Numbered from the stretch's first letter, positions 32,483-44,213 are shown. The stretch: 64,000 bases of DNA from Anaerolineae bacterium (GCA_022822305.1 JAJEBY010000016.1:806001-870000), one strand, 5' to 3'. The notes: generated by a model not told the origin, from the sequence alone. Numbers and translations are program-made.

Positions 32483-32827
32483 ATGTCCACGGAAGCATCG
32501 GACCAACGCATAGGAAAGGCATGGCGCATGCACCGGGAGGGAAACAATCCCGGCGCCATCGACATGTTTCAGCAGGCCATCCAATCCGACCCAGAGAGTA
32601 TCGACGCGCTTTACGGACTTGGTCTTGCACTGAAGGCCGCCGGCGACGTAAGCGCTGCCAAGGATGCCTTTAGTTCGGCGCTGGAGCACTTGCAGGAATC
32701 AAGCGCTGCGGAAGCCGCGGCGCTCTCCCAGGAACATCATAGCGAGACCAATCTCGGCGACCGCTATATTATGTTAAACAGGATGTTGAGTCAGCGAATT
32801 GAAGAGCTCGGCGGCGCCAGCTCCTGA
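32483..32827 (+). CDS. Small tetratricopeptide protein
   Basis: A 114-residue protein from the ATG at 32483, with AAAGGA upstream. It consists of about two TPR units (IGKAWRMHREGNNPGAIDMFQQAIQSDPES and ALYGLGLALKAAGDVSAAKDAFSSALEHL) and a C-terminal helix (LGDRYIMLNRMLSQRIEEL). It has no TM or signal peptide. The upstream region holds a perfect inverted repeat ACTGCA-N5-TGCAGT (32394-32410) next to a TAGAAT-type -10, which could be regulatory. rsmD follows 137 bp downstream on the same strand. Confidence 0.8.
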   Translation: MSTEASDQRIGKAWRMHREGNNPGAIDMFQQAIQSDPESIDALYGLGLALKAAGDVSAAKDAFSSALEHLQESSAAEAAALSQEHHSETNLGDRYIMLNRMLSQRIEELGGASS

Positions 32828-32964
32828 ACCACGTCGTCGGCATTCGGAAGCGATCAATCCGCGAGCGAAAGCGAAACCCCGTCGCGCAGACGTTATGCAT
32901 GGCGGCAGAACGCGCTCGTGCCTCCGCCCGTCTCTCGCAGCGCCAACATGATCGAAAGTCACTG

Positions 32965-33528
32965 ATGTCTTTGCGCGTCATTGGGGGCAGCGCTCGCGGC
33001 GCCAAGCTCAAAGCCGTACCGGGCGATAGCACTCGGCCGATCATGGACCGGGTCAAAGAAGCCCTATTCAACATTATTGGTCAAGACATCTATCAGGCTT
33101 GTTTCCTCGATCTTTATGCCGGGACCGGCAGCGTCGGCATTGAAGCGCTCAGCCGCGGCGCCGAACACGTCTGGTTTGTTGATACGAGTCGCGCTGCCAT
33201 AAAGACTGTTCGCGACAATCTTGGCCGGACGAATCTCGACGAAAGCGCAACGGTTCTGCAGCGCAATGCGCTCGAAATTCTGCGGCGTCCGCCACAGCAG
33301 GCTTTCAGGTTCATCTTCGTGGCGCCGCCACAGTATCAGGAATTGTGGTGGGAAACGTTACGCGCGTTAGATAACAACGCAGATTGGCATGCGACCGGCT
33401 GTGAGGTGATCGTGCAGGTAGACCCGCGTGAATATGACAGCGAGCGGCAGTTGCGGCATTTGACCCTGACGGACCAGCGCAGATACGGCAATACCCTGCT
33501 GCTATTTTACGCATTCGAGCATCAGTGA
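32965..33528 (+). CDS. rsmD: 16S rRNA (guanine-N2)-methyltransferase RsmD
   Basis: A 187-residue protein with the RsmD start LRVIGGSARGAKLKAVPG...TRPIMDRVKEALFNII and SAM-binding motif I DLYAGTGSVGIEALSRGA. RsmD methylates the equivalent of G966 in 16S rRNA. The catalytic motif IV, usually (D/N)PPY, reads VAPPQYQ here, so the first acidic or amide residue is Ala and an extra residue separates the prolines from Tyr. The ATG at 32965 starts the domain; the track's upstream extension lies in the spacer. coaD, a common partner, is not beside it. Confidence 0.88.
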   Translation: MSLRVIGGSARGAKLKAVPGDSTRPIMDRVKEALFNIIGQDIYQACFLDLYAGTGSVGIEALSRGAEHVWFVDTSRAAIKTVRDNLGRTNLDESATVLQRNALEILRRPPQQAFRFIFVAPPQYQELWWETLRALDNNADWHATGCEVIVQVDPREYDSERQLRHLTLTDQRRYGNTLLLFYAFEHQ

Positions 33529-33561
33529 GCGAATGCGGATGTCGATTGGCAAGCGCGGCAA

Positions 33562-35040
33562 CTAGGTCATTGTGTCGTAGACTTGCGCGACGAACGCGCG
33601 CGCCTCCGCCTCGGTAGTTACCGTGTCGGTCGCCTGCTCCTCCCGCAACGCCGTCAGCAGTTGTCCGATGATAGGTCCGCGATTGATGTTCAGCTGGGCC
33701 ATGATGTCATCGCCGTTCAAAAGCAGTTCGGGATAAACGAGGCTATTGCGGAAACTGAACCAGGCGTCCAGCAAGATGGTCGTGTTTTCTACGAAACGCA
33801 GCCACCTGCGCTGATTCAGCTCAATGCCATGCTCGCTCAGGTAGACGGCTGCACTGAGCAAGGCGGTATCGATGCCGGATTCGCCAAGCTGAAACCAGAA
33901 GCGATGCCGCTCCAAGGCTGACCACTCGACCCTGTCATCGACGCGGTGAGCATTGTCGACCATCGCGAACAAAAGTTTCTCTTCCTCGTGGCTAAGGCGC
34001 AGCTGCCGTGCGACCACCACCACGATCGACTCAGAGCCTTCCCGGCGATCGTGGCTCGCGTTGCCATGGCCAAATTGATGCAATAGCGCCCCAAGAATCA
34101 TCAATTCACCGCGCCGCCGGCCATTGCCGTAGATTCGGGTGATGTGTTGCTGCAACTGCGGACGAAATCTATCCAATTGCATGATCAGTGTGCCAAAGTC
34201 GAAGGCGGCGGCTGTGTTGTCGCTTCGCTTCCCGCTGATGGCCGTCAGTAATGTGCTCATGCGCTCAACGGCCTGCATGCCGCTATCGGAGGCAATGCGA
34301 CTCGATTCTTGAGAAACCGGCGCTCTGGAAATCGAGCCTAGCCCGGGCACAACGGTATTGAGCAAGTCAAGATGTTTCAATACGCGCAACGCTCGAGCCG
34401 AGTCTTCGAGCGCCAGCAGCTTGAAGAATTCGTCGCGCAATCGCTCTGGCGATGTCGAGCGCATGCCTGGGCCGTGACTGCGAATCTGAGTCAAGGCGTC
34501 CGGATGAATCTTCAGTCCTAACTGCGCGCTTTGTCTGATCGCCCGCAAGGCGCGGAGCGGATCGGAAGCGATGGCGTCGCCCGAGCATAGACGGAGTACT
34601 TTGTCGCGCAGATCAGCGGCGCCTCCCAATGGGTCCAGCAGAAGGGCTAAATCACCGCGCACGTCAACCGCCATGGCATTAAAGGTGAAATCGCGATCGC
34701 GCAGATCGTCCTCCAGCGTCGCGCCGCGAAAGCGGGCGAAATCCACCAGAATTGTCTTGGAGTCGCGTTCCACAAAAACTCGCGCTACGCCGCGTTCCCG
34801 ATCCATTATGTACAAGTCAGCGTTCAGCCAGTCCGCCGATTGTCGCGCGATTTTCAGCGCATCGCCGTCTACCGCGATATCCACATCGGTAGTTTCAACG
34901 CGAAGGTAGGCGTCACGCACAGAGCCGCCGACAAGATATAGCGGGAGCTTCGGCGCCCTGCTTCGATACAACTCCTGCAGTTCGCGCACAAATGCCGGCC
35001 AGACCAGCAGCGGCGGAGCGTTATTCATCAAGGAGGGCAT
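33562..35040 (-). CDS. CCA tRNA nucleotidyltransferase/poly(A) polymerase family protein
   Basis: A 492-residue class II nucleotidyltransferase. The head domain has LYLVGGSVRDAYL, the metal-binding DVDIAVDGDA (D-x-D) and RDRDFTFNAMAVD, and the neck follows with DPLRALRAIRQSAQLGLKI. The C-terminal half (about 300-450) has an HD-like helical region (LLHQFGHGN). These enzymes add or repair the CCA end of tRNAs; an A-adding or poly(A) polymerase role cannot be separated by eye. The track start overlaps hpt by 20 bp; an ATG at 35028 gives an 8-bp ATGAATAA overlap and is equally likely. It is the last gene of the arg-car operon. Confidence 0.88.
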   Translation of the reverse strand: MPSLMNNAPPLLVWPAFVRELQELYRSRAPKLPLYLVGGSVRDAYLRVETTDVDIAVDGDALKIARQSADWLNADLYIMDRERGVARVFVERDSKTILVDFARFRGATLEDDLRDRDFTFNAMAVDVRGDLALLLDPLGGAADLRDKVLRLCSGDAIASDPLRALRAIRQSAQLGLKIHPDALTQIRSHGPGMRSTSPERLRDEFFKLLALEDSARALRVLKHLDLLNTVVPGLGSISRAPVSQESSRIASDSGMQAVERMSTLLTAISGKRSDNTAAAFDFGTLIMQLDRFRPQLQQHITRIYGNGRRRGELMILGALLHQFGHGNASHDRREGSESIVVVVARQLRLSHEEEKLLFAMVDNAHRVDDRVEWSALERHRFWFQLGESGIDTALLSAAVYLSEHGIELNQRRWLRFVENTTILLDAWFSFRNSLVYPELLLNGDDIMAQLNINRGPIIGQLLTALREEQATDTVTTEAEARAFVAQVYDTMT

Positions 35041-35584
35041 CCGGTCTCACGACGCCGACAAAGGGCAGATTGCGAAACCGCTCGTCCAGATCGAGTCCGT
35101 AACCGAAGACGAATTTGTTCTCGATATCGAAGCCGATGTAATCCACCTCTAATTCGATTTCCCGGCGAGACTGCTTGTTCAACAGCGCGCACAATTTCAA
35201 GCTGGCCGGCTCGCGATTGCGCAGCGTCTTGAGCACAAAGCCCAGCGTATGGCCGCTGTCAATGATATCCTCAACTACCAGTACGTGTTTCCCGCGAACA
35301 TCCGTCTGCAGATCCATATCGATGCGAACCGATCCCGAACTATGACGCGCGCCGACGCCGTAACTGCTCGCCGCCATGAAATCGATCATGTGCGGCACGT
35401 CCAGATGGCGAGACAGATCCGTCAAGAACATCACCCCGCCCTTCAATATGCAAAGCAGCAGCAAGTCAGGGCAGTCAGCGTAGTCTTCGCTGAGCTGTTT
35501 GCCGAGTTCAGCGATACGCGCCTGGAGCCGGTCTTCGTCGATCAGAATCTCGTCAAGATAGTGCTCGTAGGTCTGGACCTTCAC
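35021..35584 (-). CDS. hpt: Hypoxanthine phosphoribosyltransferase
   Basis: A 187-residue purine-salvage enzyme that joins hypoxanthine or guanine to PRPP. The PRPP motif is VLVVEDIIDSGHTL, the loop I motif LLCILKGGVMFLTDL, and the Ser-Tyr flap MAASSYG. The C-terminal VDYIGFDIENKFVFGYGLDLDERFRNLPFVG matches the base-binding end. It starts with GTG, 15 bp after carB, with AAAGGG upstream, and is translationally coupled to the CCA-type gene. Its presence links purine salvage to carbamoyl phosphate synthesis in one transcript. Confidence 0.93.
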   Translation of the reverse strand: MKVQTYEHYLDEILIDEDRLQARIAELGKQLSEDYADCPDLLLLCILKGGVMFLTDLSRHLDVPHMIDFMAASSYGVGARHSSGSVRIDMDLQTDVRGKHVLVVEDIIDSGHTLGFVLKTLRNREPASLKLCALLNKQSRREIELEVDYIGFDIENKFVFGYGLDLDERFRNLPFVGVVRPDALLDE

Positions 35585-35599
35585 CGGCGCACCCTTTCA

Positions 35600-38500
35600 C
35601 TATGTCGCGGATTGGCCGATGGCCGCGTAATGCGACTGCAAACTGCGAACCGCAAGCGGTTGTTCTCGCAAGCGACGGATACCCTGCACGCAAGCCGCCG
35701 CAGCGCTCATCGTGGTGATAATCGGTATGCTCAAGGCGTAGGCGCTGCTGCGGATCTCGACGCCATCGCTATGAGCCTGGCTTCCCAAAGGCGTATTGAT
35801 GATCAGATTAATTCGGCCCTCTCGCATCAGATCGATAATGCTTGGCACGCCTTGAGACAGCTTCTTTACCCGTTGATTCCGGATTCCCAAGCCATCCAGC
35901 CAGTCGGACGTGCCATCGGTAGCGACGAAGTCGAAACCGAAGCGGCTCAGGTCACGGGCGATCTTGCCGGCCGCGGCTTTATCAAAATCATTGACGCTGA
36001 TGAATACCGTGCCGCTGCTGGGGAGGGACGTGCCGGCGGCAATCTGTGACTTGACGAAGGCGTGCCCGAAGTTTGAGGCATGGCCCATGACTTCGCCCGT
36101 AGAACGCATTTCCGGTCCCAAGCGCGTATCAACGCCCGGGAACTTCTGAAACGGGAAGACAGCTTCTTTGATGAAGAATCGTTCAATCAGCGGTTCGGCA
36201 AGGAAACCGATATCTCGTAGCGTTTGGCCGGCGGCAATCCGAGCGCCATAGCTCGCCAGCGGATGACCGGTCGCCTTGCTGATGAATGGCACGGTGCGGC
36301 TCGCCCTCGGATTCACCTCAAGTACAAATACTTCATCGTCCTTGATGGCGAATTGAATGTTGAACAAGCCCTTGATTTGCATTGCCCTGCCGATTCTCCG
36401 CGTGTAGTCCCGAATAATATCGAGATGAAAGTAGCTGATTCTGTAGGGCGGCACCACGCTTGCGGAATCGCCGCTGTGCACGCCGGCCTGTTCGATATGC
36501 TGCATGATACCGCCGACGGTCACGTCTTCGCCATCAGCCAAGGCATCTACATCGACTTCATATGCATCATCGAGAAACTGATCAATCAAGACCGGATGCT
36601 CGCCCCAGACAACATGGTCATCCAGCCATTCCAAGAGCTGCGCCTCATCAAAGACGATGGCCATGCCTCGCCCACCGAGTACGTAACTGGGACGCACCAG
36701 CACCGGGTACCCAATCAGCTTTGCCGCCGATGACGCCTCGCTCCGCTCCAGGATGGTGGCGCCGACAGGCTGGGCAATCTTGAGCTCGCGCATCAAGTTG
36801 TTGAAGCGCTCTCGGTCTTCGGCCAGATCAATGGTATCGACTGAGGTGCCCCAAATCGGGGCGCCAAGCGCCTCCAGCTCGCGAGCGATGTTCAATGGCG
36901 TTTGACCGCCAAACTGAACGAGAATACCTTCGGGCGCCTCGCGGTCGACGATGTTCATCACATCTTCGGCGGTTAGCGGCTCAAAATATAAGCGATCGGC
37001 GGTGTCATAATCGGTGCTGACAGTCTCGGGATTGCAATTGACCATGATCGTCTCAAATCCCATTTTCTTGAGCGCGAAACAAGCATGGACACAACAGTAA
37101 TCGAACTCAACGCCTTGGCCGATACGATTCGGTCCGCCGCCTAAGATCATCACTTTGCGATTGTCAGTCGGTTTGGATTCGTCGCCCGTCTCGTAGGTCG
37201 AATACAGATAAGGCGTATGCGCTTCAAATTCTGCGGCGCAGGTATCCACTCGATAGAAGTGCGCGGTGACGCCCAACGACTTTCGATGCAGTCTGACGGT
37301 CCTTTCGTCTTGGCGCACAAGCTTGGCGACATAAGCGTCGCTGAATCCAAACCGCTTGAGTTTCAGCCAATCGGACTTGTCGAGGTCATCGATACACAAG
37401 TCTTTGTCCACCACGGAACGATGGATGGTCATTAGGCCCTGCATCTGTTGCACAAACCAGGGATCGAAGTGCGTGCGCTTGACGATCTCTTCGGGCGAGA
37501 CGCCGTCGCCGATGAGCGACGCCACTTGAAAGAGCCGCTGCGCCGTAGGCACGGTCAAGACTTCCGGTGACAGTGTGTCGGTGGTTTGGCTGCCAAAACC
37601 GTCAATGCCGATGTCGAGCGATCGGACAGCCTTTTGCAGCGCTTCGGGGAAGGTGCGGCCGATTCCCATGACTTCGCCAACAGCCTTCATTTGCGGACCC
37701 AAAACGGGATCTGCGCCCGCGAACTTCTTGAAGTCCCAGCGCGGTATCTTGACGACGACGTAATCGAGCGACGGTTCGAAGCTCGCAGGCGTTTGGCGCG
37801 TAATGTCGTTCGGAATTTCATCCAAGGTGTAGCCGACCGCGAGCAGCGCGGCAATCTTGGCTATGGGAAATCCGGTGGCCTTGCTGGCCAACGCCGAGGA
37901 GCGCGATACGCGCGGATTCATCTCGATCACGTAGACGTCGCCATCGTCAGGATTAATGGCGTATTGCACGTTGGCGCCGCCGGTGGTGATACCGACCCGA
38001 TCGAAGATTTGACGGGACATGTTGCGCAGCCGCTGCATTTCCTTGTCGGTGAGTGTCTGCGCCGGCGCGATGGTAATGCTGTCGCCGGTGTGCACGCCCA
38101 TGGGATCGAGATTCTCGATGGAACAGACGACGACAAAGTTGCCAGCCGCATCGCGCATCAATTCCAGCTCGTATTCTTTCCAGCCCAGCAAACTCCGGTC
38201 AACCAGCACCTGCCCTACCGGGCTCTGGTGAATGCCATTTGCCGCCACTTCGCGCAATTCTTCCGCGTCATAGGCGACGCCTCCGCCCGCCCCTCCTAAG
38301 GTGAACGAGGGGCGAATGAGGATGGGGTAACCTATCTCGTCCGCGAATCTGAGCGCATCGTCGACTTTATCTACGACTTTGCTATCCGGCACATGCAAGC
38401 CGATCTCGCGCATGGTGTCATTGAATAGCTGTCGGTCTTCCGCCAGCAGAATGCTGGTCAGCGTGGCGCCGATCAACTCAACGCCGTGGCGCGCCAGGGC

Positions 38501-38818
38501 GCCCGATTCCTGCAATTGCACGGCGAGGTTTAGCGCGGTCTGGCCGCCGACTGTGGGCAAGACGGCATCTGGTTTTTCTTCCTCAATGATTTTTTCGCAA
38601 ATCTCGTGTGTCAAGGGCTCGATATAGGTAGCATCGGCGAATTCAGGGTCTGTCATGATGGTGGCCGGATTCGAATTCACCAGCACGACCCGGAAACCCT
38701 GCTGTTTCAAGGCTTTACAGGCTTGCACGCCGCTGTAGTCGAACTCACAAGCTTGACCGATGACTATTGGACCTGACCCAATAATCATGATCGTTTCGAT
38801 GTCTGTGCGCTTCGGCAT
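35600..38818 (-). CDS. carB: Carbamoyl phosphate synthase large subunit
   Basis: A 1072-residue CarB of normal length, with two ATP-grasp halves: [17 protein letters not shown] near residue 13 and [17 protein letters not shown] near 560 are the paired N-terminal signatures. It makes carbamoyl phosphate from bicarbonate, two ATP and ammonia passed from CarA, feeding both arginine and pyrimidine synthesis. The last 130 residues are the MGS-like allosteric domain. It begins 45 bp after carA and runs into hpt after 15 bp. Confidence 0.97.
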   Translation of the reverse strand: MPKRTDIETIMIIGSGPIVIGQACEFDYSGVQACKALKQQGFRVVLVNSNPATIMTDPEFADATYIEPLTHEICEKIIEEEKPDAVLPTVGGQTALNLAVQLQESGALARHGVELIGATLTSILLAEDRQLFNDTMREIGLHVPDSKVVDKVDDALRFADEIGYPILIRPSFTLGGAGGGVAYDAEELREVAANGIHQSPVGQVLVDRSLLGWKEYELELMRDAAGNFVVVCSIENLDPMGVHTGDSITIAPAQTLTDKEMQRLRNMSRQIFDRVGITTGGANVQYAINPDDGDVYVIEMNPRVSRSSALASKATGFPIAKIAALLAVGYTLDEIPNDITRQTPASFEPSLDYVVVKIPRWDFKKFAGADPVLGPQMKAVGEVMGIGRTFPEALQKAVRSLDIGIDGFGSQTTDTLSPEVLTVPTAQRLFQVASLIGDGVSPEEIVKRTHFDPWFVQQMQGLMTIHRSVVDKDLCIDDLDKSDWLKLKRFGFSDAYVAKLVRQDERTVRLHRKSLGVTAHFYRVDTCAAEFEAHTPYLYSTYETGDESKPTDNRKVMILGGGPNRIGQGVEFDYCCVHACFALKKMGFETIMVNCNPETVSTDYDTADRLYFEPLTAEDVMNIVDREAPEGILVQFGGQTPLNIARELEALGAPIWGTSVDTIDLAEDRERFNNLMRELKIAQPVGATILERSEASSAAKLIGYPVLVRPSYVLGGRGMAIVFDEAQLLEWLDDHVVWGEHPVLIDQFLDDAYEVDVDALADGEDVTVGGIMQHIEQAGVHSGDSASVVPPYRISYFHLDIIRDYTRRIGRAMQIKGLFNIQFAIKDDEVFVLEVNPRASRTVPFISKATGHPLASYGARIAAGQTLRDIGFLAEPLIERFFIKEAVFPFQKFPGVDTRLGPEMRSTGEVMGHASNFGHAFVKSQIAAGTSLPSSGTVFISVNDFDKAAAGKIARDLSRFGFDFVATDGTSDWLDGLGIRNQRVKKLSQGVPSIIDLMREGRINLIINTPLGSQAHSDGVEIRSSAYALSIPIITTMSAAAACVQGIRRLREQPLAVRSLQSHYAAIGQSAT

Positions 38819-38863
38819 ATCAGGATTTCCAGCCGCTTAGGTACGTGCCCGACGAAATCATAT

Positions 38864-39985
<1,122 letters not shown>

Positions 39986-39999
39986 CGGTGTCCTCGATC

Positions 40000-41229
40000 T
40001 TAAGAGCGATAATCGCCGTTGATACTGATGTAATCGTGACTGATATCGCAGGTCCAGATGATGGCTCTGCCGTCTCCCATACCACAATCCAGCGTGAAGC
40101 TGATCGAAGGCGCGGCCATGATCGCCGCCGCATCATCTTCCAGATAATCGGTGGGTGTGCCGCTGCGGAAGATCAAAAGACCGGGCTCAGATTCCGAAAC
40201 TGATTCTCCGGATTCTACCCAGAGCGATGATCGATCGGGATCAAAAGGCGCGTTTGCGCGTCCGGCGGCGGCCACAATTCGTCCCCAATTGGCGTCGCTG
40301 CCATAGAATGCGGACTTGGTCAGGACCGACGCGCCAATCGTTTGACCGATGCGTTCGGCTGCCGCTTCGGATTCGGCGTTGGTGATGTTTAAGGTGACGA
40401 ACTTGGTGACGCCTTCTCCATCTCGCACCACGGCCTGCGCCAAATGCTGCGCGAGCATATCCAAGGCCCGTTGAATCTGCGATAAGCCATGATCATCTGC
40501 GATATCGACGCCGCTCGCGCCGTTGCTCAGCAAGAAGACCGTATCATTTGTGCTGGTATCGCCGTCGACGACGATTCGATTATAGCTATGCCGCGTGGCT
40601 GCGTTGAGCGCCCGCTGAACATCCGGCTGCGCCAGCTTGGCATCGGTCACGATGACGCTCAGCATGGTCGCCATATTGGGCGCGATCATGCCCGCGCCTT
40701 TGACCACGCCGGCAAGCGTATAGGTCCCCTGCGTCGACTCCACCGTGACTGAAGCCAACTTCGGACGCGTGTCGGTAGTCATCATAGCGGCCGCCGCCTC
40801 GCGCCAATGATTGCCGAGCGCGTCACCGGCTAATTCAGCGCCGCGCCGTATCTTGTCCATGGGCAGGTGCGTGCCGATGACACCAGTCGACATGACCAGT
40901 ACTTGCTCCGGCGCCACGCCGAGCCGCGCTGCCACATTATCCGCCATCGCGCGCGCATTGGTCAATCCTTCCGCGCCGGTACAAGCGTTGGCGCTGATTG
41001 TGTTAATGGCCACGGCACGGATGCGCTGCGCGTCTCGCTGCAGGCGCTCCATGCCCAATAACACCGGCGCCGCTTTGACCATGTTGCGCGTGAACACGCC
41101 GGCCGTCGCGCAGTCGCTTTCGCTGGCGATCAAGGCGAAATCCAGCGCGCCGTCTTTCTTCAGTCCAGCGTGAACGCCGGCGGCTTGGAAACCCTCTACG
41201 GATGCGACATTAGGATTCAGCTTGATCAT
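40000..41229 (-). CDS. argJ: Glutamate N-acetyltransferase/amino-acid acetyltransferase ArgJ
   Basis: A 409-residue ArgJ, the enzyme that moves the acetyl group from N-acetylornithine to glutamate and so recycles it. The self-cleavage and active-site motif is KGAGMIAPNMATMLS, with Thr of ATML as the nucleophile; GVFTRNMVKAAPV and SANACTGAEG are other signatures. The true start is the ATG at 41229, 6 nt after GGAGG; the track's first residue is a TTG one codon earlier. It overlaps the end of argD by 20 bp. Having ArgJ implies the cyclic acetyl pathway, so a separate ArgE is not needed. Confidence 0.96.
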   Translation of the reverse strand: MIKLNPNVASVEGFQAAGVHAGLKKDGALDFALIASESDCATAGVFTRNMVKAAPVLLGMERLQRDAQRIRAVAINTISANACTGAEGLTNARAMADNVAARLGVAPEQVLVMSTGVIGTHLPMDKIRRGAELAGDALGNHWREAAAAMMTTDTRPKLASVTVESTQGTYTLAGVVKGAGMIAPNMATMLSVIVTDAKLAQPDVQRALNAATRHSYNRIVVDGDTSTNDTVFLLSNGASGVDIADDHGLSQIQRALDMLAQHLAQAVVRDGEGVTKFVTLNITNAESEAAAERIGQTIGASVLTKSAFYGSDANWGRIVAAAGRANAPFDPDRSSLWVESGESVSESEPGLLIFRSGTPTDYLEDDAAAIMAAPSISFTLDCGMGDGRAIIWTCDISHDYISINGDYRS

Positions 41230-42418
41230 CAATGCCCTCCAGGATGGAAGTCAGTTTCTCGACCAACTCGTCGACATGCTTCTTTTCGATGATCAGCGGC
41301 GGGATAAATCTAATCACGTTGCTTCCGGAACTTGCCAGCAGCAATCCATGCTCATAACCTTGGTTCACGATGCCTGCCGGCGGTATGTCCAGTTCGATGC
41401 CGGCGATCAAACCACGACCCCGCACATCGGTGATGTGAGGACTATTGATCTCGGACAAGCGCTCCAGCAGATAGTCGCCAACTTCTTTGACATGCTCCAT
41501 GAAGCCGTCGCTGATGACGCGATTGATCACCACTTCCGCGGCGCGCATGACGACGGCGCCGCCCGAAAATGTGGAACCGTGATCGCCCGGGCTCATGGCG
41601 CTGCCGACTTCCTCGTTCGTCAAAACTGCGCCAACGGGCAGACCGCCAGCCAGCGGCTTCGCCAGGGTCATGATATCCGGCGTCACACCGCTGAACGAAT
41701 ATGCCCAAAGCTCTCCGGTGCGGCCCATGCCGCACTGAATTTCATCGAAGATCAAAGCCGCTTGATGTTGATCGCAGAGCTGCCGCAAGGCCTGCAAAAA
41801 CTCCGCCGTCGCGATATTGATGCCGCCTTCACCCTGAATTGGCTCGACGATGACAGCCACCGTTTCGTCGTCGATGATCTCCGAGGCGCTTTCGATACTG
41901 TTGAATTCTCCAACGACCGCGCCGGGCACCATCGGTCTGAAGGGGATTTGGTACTTTTCCTTCGGCGTGATGGCCAGCGCTCCCATCGTCCGGCCGTGGA
42001 AGGCATCGCTGAAACTCACCACCTTGGTCTTGTGAGTCAACTCTTTGTTGTAGGCCAGCTTGCGGGCGAATTTCAACGCGCCTTCATTGGCTTCGGCGCC
42101 GCTATTGCAGAAGTAGACTTTCTCCGCGAACGAAATGCTGCAGAGCAGTTCAGCTAACTCGGCCAGCGCTTGCGTATGGTAAAGACCGCTGACATGGATC
42201 AATCCCGTGTCCATTTGCTGACCGACTGCCGCGTTCAGCTCTTGATCGCCATAGCCCAGGGCATTGACCGCAATTCCAGCGACCCAATCGGTATACGCCC
42301 GGCCCTCGGTATCGTAGAGCGTTACGCCTTCGCCGCGCGCGAGCACGAAATCCGGGCGAGCCGCCACCGGCACACTATAGTTTCGGTCTTTTTCAATTGC
42401 ATCAGCTTGAATCGTCAT
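41210..42418 (-). CDS. argD: Acetylornithine aminotransferase
   Basis: A 402-residue class III, PLP-dependent aminotransferase that turns N-acetylglutamate semialdehyde into N-acetylornithine. The signature LIFDEIQCGMGRTGELWAYSFSGVTPDIMTLAKPLAGGLPVG contains the PLP-contacting Asp and the Schiff-base Lys; VYFCNSGAEANEGALKFAR is the phosphate-binding part. AGAGGG precedes the ATG. It lies 29 bp after argB and overlaps argJ. Confidence 0.95.
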   Translation of the reverse strand: MTIQADAIEKDRNYSVPVAARPDFVLARGEGVTLYDTEGRAYTDWVAGIAVNALGYGDQELNAAVGQQMDTGLIHVSGLYHTQALAELAELLCSISFAEKVYFCNSGAEANEGALKFARKLAYNKELTHKTKVVSFSDAFHGRTMGALAITPKEKYQIPFRPMVPGAVVGEFNSIESASEIIDDETVAVIVEPIQGEGGINIATAEFLQALRQLCDQHQAALIFDEIQCGMGRTGELWAYSFSGVTPDIMTLAKPLAGGLPVGAVLTNEEVGSAMSPGDHGSTFSGGAVVMRAAEVVINRVISDGFMEHVKEVGDYLLERLSEINSPHITDVRGRGLIAGIELDIPPAGIVNQGYEHGLLLASSGSNVIRFIPPLIIEKKHVDELVEKLTSILEGIDDQAES

Positions 42419-42447
42419 CTTTTCCCTCTGCTTTCAACATTTGCGCC

Positions 42448-43197
42448 CTAATGAATGAATGTGGTGCCGCCATCGCTTGCCCAGCCCTTAAGGTCCGTGA
42501 TGGTTACTCGCGGTACGCCCGCCAATAGCACTTCTAACGCCGATTCGACCTTTGGGATCATGCCGCCATGAATCACGCCGCTCGCAATCAGATGCCTCGC
42601 GTCCAACGCGGTCAACAGCTCGACCGGCTTGTCATCGACCAAAACACCGGCAACGTTTGAAATGAAAACGACATTGTCGGCTTCAATCGCCGTTGCCAAC
42701 GCGCCAGCCACAGGATCGGCATTGAGGTTGAAATTGCTGCATCGGCCCAGGCTGACTGGAGCGACTACCGGCGTAATATCAAGGTCAAGGACTGCCGTCA
42801 ATACTTCCGGACGCACCGATTCTACCGCGCCTGTGAAACACATATCGACATCGGGATGCTGCAACTTTCGCGCGCGCACCAAGCCTCGATCGACGCCGGA
42901 AAGCCCTTGCGCGTCCACACCAGCTTGCACGAGCTGCCGCACTACGCGTTTGTTCACGCTTCCGCACAAGACCATCTCTACCAATGCCAAAGACTCGGCA
43001 TCCGTTACACGAAGTCCGTCCACATAACGCGGCTCGATATGCAGCTTTTCTTGCAGTCGAGAAATCTCTTTGCCGCCACCATGGACGATCACAATCCGCT
43101 CGTCACGATCGGCGACCACGCGCGCAAATCGCCCTAACAACTCTGCGTCATCCAGATAGTGACCGGATATTTTAACAACTGAGATTGGCGCAGCCAC
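42448..43197 (-). CDS. argB: Acetylglutamate kinase
   Basis: A 249-residue amino-acid kinase that phosphorylates N-acetylglutamate, the second arginine step. Visible are VVKISGHYL at the start, the nucleotide-binding IVIVHGGGKEISRL, FNLNADPVAGALATAI and the closing GVIHGGMIPKVESALEVLLAGV. The length is short among ArgB proteins and lacks the long N-terminal helix of arginine-inhibited forms, which suggests weak or no feedback inhibition (inference). It starts with GTG, whose G is the last base of the argC stop TAG. Confidence 0.93.
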   Translation of the reverse strand: MAAPISVVKISGHYLDDAELLGRFARVVADRDERIVIVHGGGKEISRLQEKLHIEPRYVDGLRVTDAESLALVEMVLCGSVNKRVVRQLVQAGVDAQGLSGVDRGLVRARKLQHPDVDMCFTGAVESVRPEVLTAVLDLDITPVVAPVSLGRCSNFNLNADPVAGALATAIEADNVVFISNVAGVLVDDKPVELLTALDARHLIASGVIHGGMIPKVESALEVLLAGVPRVTITDLKGWASDGGTTFIH

Positions 43198-44198
43198 TAG
43201 ATCAAACCCAGCGTTTCCTCTATACCGAACATCAGATTCATATTTTGCAGCGCCTGGCTCGACGCGCCCTTGCGCAGGTTATCCGTTACGCTGGTGACAT
43301 GAACGTATCGCTCCAAGATCGGCGTGACGCTAATGACACATTTGTTGGTTTTTACGGCGTGCTTGAGACTGGCCTGCTCGCTCAATGGCAGGACATCGAC
43401 CAATGGCTCATTATCGTACACTTCGCTGTAGACGTCATGTACCTGATCACTGCTAACGTTGTCATCCAATGTGAGATAAATGCTCGACATAAGCCCACGA
43501 TCCACGGGCAGAAGATGGGGACAAAATATAACCGGACCGACGCGGTCATCGATTTTGCGCAACTCCTGTTCCATCTCTCCAATATGTCGGTGCGAGCGCC
43601 CAACCTTGTACGGCAAAAGGTTGCCATAAACCTCGGCGAAATGTGTGGTGATAGAAGGTTTGCGCCCAGCGCCGGTGACACCTGATTTCGCGTCAACGAC
43701 AATTGGAACGTCCGGCTTGATCACGCGCTGCCGCAGCAACGGGAACAATCCAAGCAGCGTCGTTGTGGGATAGCAGCCCGGCGTCGCCACCGCATCAGCA
43801 TGCGCGATCTCTGCGCGATTGATTTCCGGAAGTCCATACGGCGCTGCCAACAGTTCTGGATGCGGATGCGCGCTGTCATAATCGGCGCTGTAGGCTTCGG
43901 CGCTATCGAGCCTCAGATCAGCCGACAAGTCAACCACCTTGATCCCGGCATCGAGCCCGCGCTTGGCCACCCGCGCCGAAGCCGTATGCGGCAGCGCGAG
44001 AAATATGACGTCTACGTTGGCCAGCGACGCCTTATCGGGCGCCACAAATCGCAGCGACGTCCCGGGTACAGGTTGTCCTTCATAAGCGCTCGATGTCGCG
44101 AAAACCAATTCTACGCCGGGGTGGCCGCTCAGCAACTCGACGAGGTCGAGACCCGCGTAGCCCGACCCGCCGAAGATTCCGGCACGAATCACCGCCAT
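43197..44198 (-). CDS. argC: N-acetyl-gamma-glutamyl-phosphate reductase
   Basis: A 333-residue dehydrogenase that reduces N-acetylglutamyl phosphate with NADPH. The Rossmann motif GIFGGSGYAGLDLVELLSGHP opens the protein. The catalytic Cys is in VATPGCYPTTTLLGLFPLL, and the SGVTGAGRKP loop and HRHIGEMEQEL His motif follow. I use the ATG at 44198, which AGGAGG precedes at 6 nt; the track adds seven codons. It is the first gene of the argCBDJ-carAB-hpt-cca operon, preceded by an attenuator-like terminator and a promoter. Confidence 0.96.
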   Translation of the reverse strand: MAVIRAGIFGGSGYAGLDLVELLSGHPGVELVFATSSAYEGQPVPGTSLRFVAPDKASLANVDVIFLALPHTASARVAKRGLDAGIKVVDLSADLRLDSAEAYSADYDSAHPHPELLAAPYGLPEINRAEIAHADAVATPGCYPTTTLLGLFPLLRQRVIKPDVPIVVDAKSGVTGAGRKPSITTHFAEVYGNLLPYKVGRSHRHIGEMEQELRKIDDRVGPVIFCPHLLPVDRGLMSSIYLTLDDNVSSDQVHDVYSEVYDNEPLVDVLPLSEQASLKHAVKTNKCVISVTPILERYVHVTSVTDNLRKGASSQALQNMNLMFGIEETLGLI

Positions 44199-44213
44199 CA
44201 ATACCCTCCTTAC

